Positions 41,001 through 52,773 of a stretch of 64,000 bases of DNA are shown piece after piece. Source of the DNA: Scortum barcoo (lineage: Eukaryota; Chordata; Actinopteri; Centrarchiformes; Terapontidae); assembly GCA_023238725.1 (NCBI GenBank), contig CM041535.1:24853978-24917977 (forward strand), in the 5' to 3' direction. Every line of letters starts with the position of its first letter. The first letter of the stretch is position 1. The notes under the pieces are model-generated. The model was not told where the DNA came from. It made no database searches and saw only the letters and a list, made by a program, of their open reading frames with translations. The position numbers and the translations under genes were made by a program.

Positions 41001-43040
41001 GAGGCGATGCAGCTCTCATAGTAACCCATCCAGGTGAGCGCCATGCCTCCGGGGAAGTAGTTGTACCTGCGTGACACCTCGCATACCTTGTGCAGCACCT
41101 GCAGGGCTGACCTATATTGTTGTTGTTTGGAAAGATATGAGATCATAGCTGTAGATGATCAAAGAAAGTCTGTTTTTTTCGTGAGATATTACTGTAGCGC
41201 TAACATGTCTATGCCATTCTCTGCACATACTCCTTCATGTCAGCAGGTGGCAGAATGAATCAGCACTGCCTGAACCCGCCTCACTGCAGCAGCAGAGCGC
41301 CACATGATTTTATCAGGAGATTTATTGTGGTGTGTCATGAAGCTACATTTCATTTAGGCAGCCGTGGCTTTTGTGGCTCCAGAGGTTGTTTATTACTCAC
41401 CACATAGCCTGCACTGACACAGGCTTGAAGACGTGAGTCCGACCCGCCGTGCTCACAGTAAAGCCCCTGAGGAGCAAACAAAACAGATGGTCATTCTCTG
41501 AGCACTGTTTAGCCGCGTGTGTGCATTATGTTCACCACAGGCATCAGGTGTGGACGTGCTGTGGGGTAAAAAGGAGGGAAATATCTCCGGATTTAAAGCT
41601 GCAGATGTGTCTTCTGTCTGTCCAACAGCAGGGGGGGTGACACTGACAGACAGCACTCACCCATCTCCATCCAGGTGGATCTTTGTGTCGCTCCACAGAG
41701 GTAGCACCATGCCAATCGAACAGCTTTTACTGAAAAGGGAGAAAGAAAATAACAAATAAGGTAAACAGGAAAAAAAAGAACTGGTTTATGTTTGAAATGG
41801 TGCAAAGTCAATAACACAAAACATGTATTGTTCACCTTAAAACCCTGTTGTTATAATTGCTACCAACAAGGATAAATCAGTGACCATCTGACAACCGTAG
41901 CAATTCTCAGGCAAACAAGAAGTGGCACTTTCAAATTTTTTTGTTTTGTTGTTTTTAGGTAGAATATACAGTCTTGAGCAGCCCCGCAGGAAATACATTG
42001 TTTGATTCACTGGAGCGAATACCTACTAGTTCACAGCCGACAGAACTGTAGCTCACTGGGAACTGAAAACTACTCTTACATTTTCTGACAAAAAAAAAAC
42101 AACAACTGTGTGCCATTCAGTGCACGTGTAGCAGCTTCAGTTTGAGCTCTGTGGGCAACTTCACAATGAAAAATATAGATTTGTCTTTTCTACACAGTTC
42201 ATATATCACATCGACTGGTAAATGAACACATCAATTCATAAATGCAGCTCTATTAGCTTTTAACAGATGGCTGGCTGTCTGTCTGGCGAAACAATGGTCA
42301 TAAAACCTCTCACACTCTTACCAGTCTTTGTTGGTGAAGTCGATTCCCAGCAGGATGTTCTCCTCTGTGTCTTGCCGCCCATTGGTGTACAACACCACCA
42401 TATACCGCACGCGATCTGACCATGCACTCTCCAGCCGCACCGCCTGGACGGAGTAAAGATAATTTACTTTCATTTACTTAAAATACAAGGAGAGAGCCGC
42501 TTGGCAAGGAGTAAGAAATCCTGTTTCCTGTTTTTGTAGTCGTGCCAAGCCAAATACACATAATTACTCTGGTATGTTCGGTGCAAAAATTCTTTAAGTT
42601 GAGTATGTTAAATAAACGTAGTTCAATAAACCCACACTTTCACCCATACTTAATTCAAATAAATCTAATTTGGCAGGTTCGTGCTTATTGTGCCCGTTTA
42701 CATAAGAGCAAATGCCCGAGAGAACTGACCCTCCTGCTCAAATCTGTAAAACAAACTGTCACAGCTGGACGTGCGAAGAAAACTGGAGTTCAAATTCGAT
42801 GTAATAGGGTAACCGAGTCCTGAGGATGTGTGAGAACACCGAGCTGGTGAACATAAAATGAAATAACTCACACTAATGCATGCTAACACACACACACACC
42901 ATGGAAACATTTGGTAATGCTCTCCTGAGTGTGTTCAAACCTGCTCTCATGAGCTAGTAATTACAGTGAACAAATAAGCGTCTTAAGTACACAATAAAAT
43001 GCATTCTGGAGGCTTTGCTATGCCAGGGTGTTAGTCACTG

Positions 43041-43122
<82 letters not shown>

Positions 43123-46100
43123 ATGTTGTGTGCTGTTGTCTCTCACCAGTTTGATTCTGTCCTCCGAGCGAAGAATGTTTATCATCACCTGCAAGTGTTG
43201 AGGTAAGTCTCCTGTTGAAGAAGATCAGAAAGAAAATTAATCCGTGACGAGCGGCGCCCGATTGGTATCTGAACACATTTTGATTTGAAAGAAAAGATCA
43301 AAACATGAGAGAGCCTTTTTCACTTTGACAGCACTGATTGAGAATATTAATGAGAACATAATGAATGCTGGCTACATCATTTGCTTACATAATTGGAGGC
43401 ATTGCTGTAGTTTAGTGAAAGCAGCTGAAGTTACACTGCTCCCTAGTGTTTTAATGCTAAAGCCTTACTGCGGGTGACAATAACGTAAAACCTGTTGAGC
43501 AGTTTTATCAGCTGACATGAGTTCATTCAAGAGAAATGAAATGAAATTAAAATTTTCCATCTTCGCATGAGCAAATTTATCAGCCACAAAACCACAATCA
43601 AAGAGCTTGTCTTAGGGTTATGAACCTTGTTCATTTTCCATCTCTTGGCGCTCCCCGTGCCAGAGCTGATGTAAGACGTATCGGTGAGGCTGGATGGTAA
43701 AACAGGGTGTGGGGACGCACAACGCCGAGCAGCAGCTGCCGGAGAGCCAACTGTGCTGAAATACGTCACGACAGGTAGACAGAAGTCTCTGTATCTCACG
43801 TGACTTACAGCTGCACGTCACTGCAGTAAAATCCCAGTGAAACCATGCAGACAAGTGACATTAAGCCAACATGTCACTGATAACTTTGTTTTACAGTTGG
43901 GTCACTGTTTTGTTTTTTGGATAAAGTTTTAGGAATATCAACTAATCTAATAACTGATGAAACAGACGTGTCTTATTCTGGAAAAAAAAAAAACAGTAAT
44001 TGATGTTCTGGATAGAATTTAAATAATACTTAATTTAAGTATGCACATTAATGCTGAAACATCAATCAAAATGTTTAGACTGACAATTATTGTCCTGACA
44101 AAACTGTATAACCTTATGTTTAAAGCAGATTAATTTGACAATAAGACCAAGATGTTTGGCAGACTGATTCAAAGATCTTTAATTGAAGCACAAGCTTCGA
44201 GAACATTTCCTACAATGACAGACGGACATCAGAGTAGTTATATAAAATACGAAACAGCTGAAACTCAGCAGATGATTTTATTCTTCCCAAAAAAATGCGT
44301 AGAGCTAATTTCAAGCAGTGCAAGAACCAAAAAAACAGGATCAAAGAAGATTTTAAAAACTAGATACCCATCACGTATGCCTGTGAGTTATTGTTTGAAC
44401 ATGTTGGTCTGGTATGGCCTACTTTGCGTTTGTTTGAGGAATAACACAAACGCTATGAATTCATCCATAGCGGCGAGAAGGAAAATCTGGTAAAAATCCT
44501 CTATGTGTGTTTTTGATGGATCCAAGTGGATCAAACTGTTTTAAAAGTCAAGTGAGTTCACGGCTCTGTAGCAGCCAAGTTGGCATCTGTTCGGAATAAC
44601 AACAGCTGCGAGATACACAGAAACATAAATATATCTACAGACAATTATGGATCATGTGTCTGTGCTGATGTGAGGTTCAAATGGGTTCAGCTGACAGCCT
44701 CAACTGACACCGCTCATTTAGAGATTATCTACAGTTTAGTCTGTATTAGTGAGCGTCCACTGATTCAGCTCACCTGTAAAATAAGACTGACATCAGATAC
44801 ACCCACAAACACAGTCTCCTCGTTTACGGGGTAAAATGACTGTTTATGTATCTTCTAAATAAAGATGCTCCTGTTTCTGTCATTCATAGTAGGACACCAG
44901 TTCACAGATCAGGAAGACTTTGCACCTTTTATTTTTTTTTTACCCTGAAGGCCACCGTTACTGGGAACTGATACAACTATTTCCTCGGCCAAATGCTTTT
45001 GAGAACAAAGCAGGCCCAGCAAACATGTGGGTTACCTGACAAAGTGCCTGGCAGAGCGGACAAAACTGCCAACCGCAGACATGACTGGCCAAATGGCTTG
45101 GCGGCATTTTGGTTGCTGGCTGGTTCTGATTTCCCATCATGCCAGTGGACTGTCAGGTCAAAGATGTGTGTCTTTAAAGAGATTAACTGTGGCTTTCAAT
45201 GGTGGCATTTTAAAACAGCCTTTCATTAAATACACAAGTACACAAGATCCAAACAGTGTGTTGTGTGTAAATACACAAGTGAGTTAATTTGTCATGTGAC
45301 CTCGGACTTTAATCAATAAAATAAACGAGACACTACACATGTCTACGTTTTCTATACAGGTACTGTAAAATACATGATGTGGCTGCAGTTACTTTCTCTA
45401 CAATAAACACAAAACTGTACAATATACTATCACTGTTGTCCTGTTTCTGTTCAATTAATCTACATGGTGCTATAAACTGTGCCACTTTTAAACTCAGGTT
45501 CCTTTAAAAACACCTGAGTTGTTTTGATGTTAAGTGAAATTAATTTGATAAACTTAACTCACAGAAGGTAAGCTGAGGTCATTTCGACTTTATGTACTCG
45601 TTGCTCAGTAAAGTCAGCACAGTGAAGACACACAAGTTCATGCGAACAATAAGGGCCTCCTTTAATCGTCGACAGAAGTTTTGCTCACAGTGCTGCCGTG
45701 CACTGGATTTAAGCACTAATCTGCCTAAGCTATACGTCTGGAACATGCTTATCAACGAGGCAGCCTCCATCCTCCTCACCTCAGCCACAAACATCTGCTG
45801 CAGTGTTAGCGAGTGCAGCACCTAAACTTCATTGCACAATCGCAACCTGGACGAGAAGTCGGACGAGGAGAGTGACGAGATCCAAACTACAGGTCGGGTG
45901 AGCGTGTGTGTGTGTGCTCTCTGGGCGGCTCTCACCTGCATGTTTGTGGTGAGGATGAGCTTTCTGGCCCTGGTGACTGCTTCCCTGCTGCAGGAACAGA
46001 GCAGCACCCTTCACCATGAAGAAGCTCTCGCTCAGGCTGCAAAACAAACAGGAGAAAGAGACGAGTTAAAAACATTGAGACGTACATCAGACACCGCGCT

Positions 46101-49100
46101 GCAGAGCATCAGCTCAGCACAATCACACCGGCTTGTTCATCGGACAGCCGGGCTATGAAGTAGGACACAAGACAGATGAAATATTCAGTTTTAACAGGAC
46201 GGCTCAGTTCGGTACACACAGTCGATGAGGTGAACATAAATCATGGTCGCCTGCTGCCGGTGATTTACCTCAGCAGCTGAGTGGAAAAGCCCAGCTGCCA
46301 CGTTACAGAGGCAGAGCTCAGGTCTGCAGCAGCCATGAATCAAGCTGTGATCCCGAACGCTTATCTGTCTTTTTTCTGCTGCATGGGCTGCACTCAGATT
46401 TGACTTGCTGGGTCTCTGCCAGCTCGGTGTGACGCCGCACAGACCTGAATGATTGACTTCACTGCAGTTGTTCGGGATGCATTTACAGTCACCGAAAAGG
46501 GAGCAATTACTCGTTCACACCTACCTGTAAAAAACGAATTTTTTTTTTTAGGTTTAGGCTTTGGAGCTGTCAACAGATGACATAAGTAAGGAACTGCAAT
46601 AAAAGAAGTGAGGTGTTTCCTCCAGGCTGAATTCAATCATTCCATTTCACTGAAAAACAATGCGAGCACATTCATAAATCTACCTGGCAGCAGGGTGGTG
46701 TTCTCTGTGTGTGTGTGTGTGTGTGTGTGTGCATGCAGTCTGGCAAACCAGGTCATCATTAGGGAAAATAGGACTGATGAGTGACAGGAACAAAACAAAA
46801 TCCAAACAGGTGCTGCAGAGAAACCTGTCTCTATCAGTGTACTGGACAAGTGCCATTATCACTGCCTGATGTCAGCTCAGGAAGTCTAATGTTAATTTTA
46901 CTGATAAAACCTGACTGACGACCGATCGACATCAGAAAAAAACTTGACCTGCTTTTCTTCTGCAGTTAGTACTATTATAATACTAAAAATCAGCTATCAA
47001 ATGGGAAAATGCTGCTAAAAATGATTGATATCATCTTAAAAAACAAAACCTATCAGTGCATATCCTCCATAAATGTAAAACTTGTGCAAGAATACATCCA
47101 CTGCATCTCAAAAACAGACCCATGTAACTAAATGTCTTTGCTCTAAACATCAGTGACTGCTATTCTCCCCGTCACGTGTTTATATCCAGCTCTGAGTTTG
47201 TTCCCTCGCTCAGCTCTCTCTGATCAGACTGTAAAAAAAAAAAAAAACCCACATACAGAAAGAAGAGCAGGCCGGGGCTAAACAGATGATTCTGTGGGAA
47301 CAATGGACTTTGTTTTGTGCACCTCACAATAAATTCCCTCCGCCCCCAGTACCACAAAAAAAAGAAAGTTCCACAGTGACAAAGCAAGGGGGTGGACACT
47401 GCTCAACTGGAGCTTTTGTCTCACTTTGGTGGATTTTTTTCTTTTTTTGCTTCAGTCTGTTCTCTGTTTGGGATTTATGAGGCTGTCAGGGAATGATGGA
47501 TAATGTGAGGTGGCAAAACAGCCTCATTACTGCTCGGTACTGTGTACAAACCTTCCCTCCTTCAACCGGTGACCCAACTCTAAGTTCGCAGGGTTGGCCC
47601 ATGATACCTGATAACTTCCCAGAAACAAGAAAAACATTTAAATGAGCACTTTGATGAAATTCGAGGATGTGTGAAACTTGTCCTTCTGTGTAACTCAAGA
47701 GCTGTCCCATTGCTTTACAGGCTAGACATCCTAATTAAACAGCCTCGGCTCTTCTGTCTCTTGCCCCGCAGCACCCTGCTATCAGCTTCTCCACAAACAC
47801 CAGGGCTAAAAATACATCTGGTATCAAAGCAAACAAAGATGACAACAGAGAAGCTCGCCAGATAGCCACAGCGATTCTACATGATTACGACCTATAGTGT
47901 CTATACCTCCTTTGCAGACAGAAAGACAAAAGAGAGAAAAATCACTAGTGCAGTGATTGGTGTGCCTCTGAATGACAACTTATTTTGATGGAGGTCCATT
48001 ATCTCATTTCAGCTGGACACGTGACAGTGATTGATTCAGTCTGCTGGCCTGAAATGACATCTTGGTATCTCTTGCAAACACTCCCGGTCAACATTCAAAC
48101 TTATGCTGAACCAATAAGTTAAAAGTTACAACAACATAACAGCATATCATTTCAAATTTTGTAAAATGTTTGTAAAACTGCTCAAAAAACACAACCGCTG
48201 AGTGCTGTGAAGTCTAAACTTTGGTCAGGTGTTACGTTCCTGCTTTTCAAACCTCACTTTAGAGGAAAAACTGAACTCACATGCGGTTTATCTCACTCTG
48301 GGTCAACACGGCATTCTCCACGAAGTACGGCAGCATCTTCATCATGGCCTCCTGAACGGGTTCTACAACCAGATGCATCCTGTTGACAGTAGAGCGAAAC
48401 CCCAGGCCTCTCTCTGCCGCGATCTACCTCCTCTTCATCAGCCTCCAGGAGCAGCGGTGTGATAGAGCAAAGTTCAGAAGAAGAATGACGGTGTCAAGTC
48501 TCGCAGCTTTTGAGTGACCGACTGACTGACAGGCTGCTCTCATCTGTGCTGCTCGGTAAAGAAGTGCCGTCTGTTCAGATGCCACTCCCTCTTGTTTCCT
48601 CCTCCTCCTCCTCCTTCATCTGAGCGTCTCCGTGCGAGTCAGACTCCTGCCTGGAGGGACGTGCTGCAGTCTCCGCCCGCTGCCTCGGGCACTCACAACT
48701 GTGCTCGTCTCCTGCATCCCTCAGTCTGTGCTGTGTTTCTACAGTATACTGTGACACACATTCTCACAAGCGAGAGAAAGTTTCACTCTGTCATTTGTGA
48801 GAAACACTTTCCCAAAGAGACACAAAGTCACATGTTTTTGTTTGCTTTTTAGCAAACACAAGTGCAAAAAAAGCCAGAAGGTTACAGAGGACAATGAATC
48901 CAGCAGAATTTTAGGAGATGGATTTCCCCCCTTTTCTTCAGCAGGAACTCAGATCTGACTCAGTACAAAGTGAACAACAGATTTCCTCTTTGGCCGATGC
49001 AAAACACGTCCACTTCCAGGATTCTGTGTTGCTGTCCAACAGAAACCAGCTCTCCAAAGACCCACCGAGAGTGTCCGTTTCTCTCTCTTTCTGTTCCAGG

Positions 49101-52100
49101 ACCGCTTGCTCGATTGGAGGAAGACAAAAAAAAAAGCAGACAGAGGAATTTTGGCCAAAACTTCCTAATGGGATGTCTCCATGTGCATGCCACCTTAAGG
49201 GTCAACAGAATCCAAGGTAGTGCCTCCAGGGAGCTTAACACATGGGCCAAGCATTGGTGGAAAGGGCAGTGAGAACTGGAAAGCTTCCAAAACTCCCAAA
49301 TCTCATTATACCCAGGCTTATAAGGGAGGGATTATCTTGTCTCTTTCCTTCAAGTAGCCAGCGCTGGCTGTCACTCACTCAGATGTACTGTAAACAAACC
49401 ACAACGTGTCTGAATATTAGATACTACAATGATAAGTGAAGGAGGACGTATCCTTTATGAGTAATGCATCTGCAGCCGTAGTGAATACTCTTCTTATATG
49501 CAGGGAAGGAAAGTAAAATGCTGAGCTGAAATGAAATAGCAGTCTGAATGAACTGCTGAAACTGCTCGGGGGTTGAAAACTAATATAGGCCACAGCTTTC
49601 TTTCTCACTTTCCCTCTTTCACGAAGCATTCAAACCCAAACACACGCACAATGAGGTGGCACGACTCTGTTAACCTGGGAGGATTTGCTTACGGACATTA
49701 ACAATGGCTCGGCGACACAGATAACAAGATAGCCCTCCTATTCTCTCCCCCCTCCCCAACAATGGGGACAGCGTCTGCGACACCTGGTCACAACTCCACG
49801 AGCTGACGCAGGTTGAGCGGTGCCCCAGGTGGAAACTTGGACAGGTCAACGTGTCAGGTGCATGACGAAGTGGAGGGACCTGATTGGATACAGGAGCTCC
49901 CTCTGCATATCAGGTCAAGCTTCAGGAGCAGCAGGCAGGAATGATGGGATGTCGCAGAGTTAAGGTATGGTTTGTTATTGCAGTGGGAGCCAGATGGACC
50001 TGAATGGAGCCAAACGGGTGACCAGATGTCCTCTAAGCTGCTGCTCAGAATCACCAGGTGAGCCGGTATGCGAGTAGAAGTGCACTGGATTACACAGAGG
50101 ACTTGCTACATGAAGGCCACAGAGGCTGTTTATTCATGGTCTGAGAGTGTTTTTGCACAATGAGTTTAAAAAAAAAAGCCTCCTCGTGGGGCTGCCAGTT
50201 GCATAATGCTGGCATTTTCCTCACTTACGCCACTGAAAAGGGGGTAGACGGAGGGAGGGGCAGGACAGGGAGGAACAAACCTCCTCAGGTGTCAGTGGAG
50301 ACGTGGAGGGCCTGTGCAGGAAACAAATGACATCACCATCTCAATGAGGAAAGACTGACCTGCACTACGGACCCAGACTTCCGCCACATTCAAATCCAGA
50401 AGGAGCACTTTGACCTATTATGGCATTTAAATCGCTACCAATGCTGGCACTATGCTAACGTGTGCTGTGAGTTTCAGTATATTTTTCCGCGGAGCTCATG
50501 ATCTGCAGATCCTTCCCTCCTCCTCACTCCGCAGACAAACACTGCACCCCATACCTACACGCATAAGCGCACATTTTTGTCTGGCCGAGCTTCTTTTGCC
50601 TGACTCTGCCGCGTACGAGGTGGTAAGATGAAATCATTCCTTGGTTCAGCGCCACCGACACCTGCGCCGTGTTTACGTTGGCCTCCGTCAACCCCTTGGG
50701 CTTGTCATCGTTATCTAGCTCAAAAAATACTCCCACTTGGCAGTCGCACAGCTGTCCGTCAGCAGATGCAGATATCTATCAAGAGTACTAGATCAGAACA
50801 CCCTGATCTAAAGAGAAATACTTCTGTCAAATGAAAGACATCTTAACATAATAAAACATGAATTTACTGGGAGTTTAATTGCATAACGTGGCTCAAAAAA
50901 GGATGGAGGCAATCTTGAGGCAGGACAGGACTCGCATCGTGCATAGATCACTCTCACACACACACACACACACACACAGCTTAGGGACATTGCATAGGCC
51001 GTTGCATAAACTAGAAGAAAATGAACTCTTAGGATGACGCGTTTGATTACCTTAGGGTCATAAGTCAAGTTTTCACTGATAAAGATGTGAAAAATCACAA
51101 ATCTCACATTCACACCGGGACAGAGGATTCTGTCAATATGAAAGACACTTAAAGACCAACTGTGTCATCGCTGTCACCGAGCTGACGAGTCAATATTATG
51201 TGTGGGACCCAAAAGACATGTAGGCTCCGACAAAAGCTTTTGTATTGATCTGGTCTGAACTGCAATGAAATCTCTCTAACTTCACTGCAGCTGGGCCACA
51301 ATGAGATGCTTTCTGTTGAATTCATGCAGCGTAGATCAGCCCAGTTTTAGGAATGCATATTTCCAATGCCGAATATTTAAAAACAGACTGTTCAGACACC
51401 TGTGAAGCAGACGCAAAAAGAAAAAAATCTTGTGCTTTTCCACACCAGCGTTGTTACACTCATTGCATTTAGGTGGGTTATTCTAAGTCTGTATGTTTAT
51501 GAATGTTTATTGAAAGATGACAATCCAGTTAGTCTGCAGAAAGCTAAAAAAAATGTTTAGCTTATGTATATCTGTGAGACATATTTACATTATCTTAAAT
51601 TCAAACTTCCAGATAATGATGTTAATACATGATGTTACACAATAAAAGTACAAAGTCAAATTGACAGTCTATTTGTAAAAGGTCTCGTAACTTCGGGGCT
51701 CTGCTATAAAGCTTCTGACAGAAAAGGTTTTAACCTGACTGAGTCTCTCTGTCACAATTTGTAAAAGCTCTCATCCAAAGGTAACAAAACATCACATACC
51801 TAGCGGGGCTGCGACTGTTTTCACTTCATCAAATGAGCAAAACTCAAGTTACAGCAGCCAAATGGTTTCTTGAAATTTAATTTGGAGGTATTATCGTGTC
51901 TTGTCACTCTCTGAGGAAAGTTAACATAAAAGCTTTTGACTGAAAAACATGAAAATTTTTGCTGCATCTATTAACACAGCTGGCGGAGGAATGGCAAAAT
52001 ATTTCATTGGGTTTTCTATTTAAATTACCATTTTATTGTCTTTGCTCAATCCAGTGAGACAATAGCTGTCTAGCCAGAGCCAACAGGGTGAAAAAGGTTT

Positions 52101-52735
52101 ATTGTGTGAACGCTCTGCTGCTGCTGCTGCTTTATAATTTCTGTGTTTCAGCTTTCTGTCACCAAAGTCGAAACACACACGGGCCGCAGCATAAACGTAC
52201 TCTGTAAATGTTCAATTTTGAAGGTATAATCAGCAAATATTCTGTTTTAAAACAGTCCAGTGCCAAAGTCGGAATTAGCTTTCTGTCACATCTGATGGGA
52301 ATGAGTTATTAAGACAGACAGACATGTGTTTTATTATTCTGACGCTCAGCTGTGCTCATTCGTTGATGCCAGATAGTCTGCCGCCACTCCAGATTTCACT
52401 AAATGACTCAAAGACAGATGCAGCCAATCAGTCAACAACACCTGTGTGTAAAATGTGTCCCGCTCCGCCGTGTACCACACAACAGAAGGGCTGAAAGTGA
52501 AGTTAGAGTAAACTCACCTCTGATTTATTCGCCGATCATCTTCACTCCCAAAGTCCTGAAAAACAGATAAGGGAGAATATAAATACCAATTTCAACTCAT
52601 TTTAACATTATTAAGAAACACAACAAGACTGCCACTCAAACAGAAGATACGGCTTATCTTATCAATCATTATCTTCGATAAATGGAATTGACGATGCAAC
52701 ACACAACAGAGGTGTTATACATATATATATATATA

Positions 52736-52773
<38 letters not shown>

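Larger units (their letters stand above)
46037..52517. other. ssh1 intron 2 (6.5 kb)
   Basis: Holds the candidate alternative first exon (48281-48378) with GC-rich DNA at 48600-48700, an exon-like open frame at 50524-50770, a (GT)n at 46706-46731 and a (CA)n at 50955-50978. Nothing else recognised. Confidence 0.6.

Noticed and set aside
43031..43276. Open frame made of His-Thr repeats
   Set aside because: Translation of the (TG)n microsatellite.
52718..52770. Hairpin-forming (AT)n as a cruciform or terminator
   Set aside because: A plain dinucleotide repeat; no further support.
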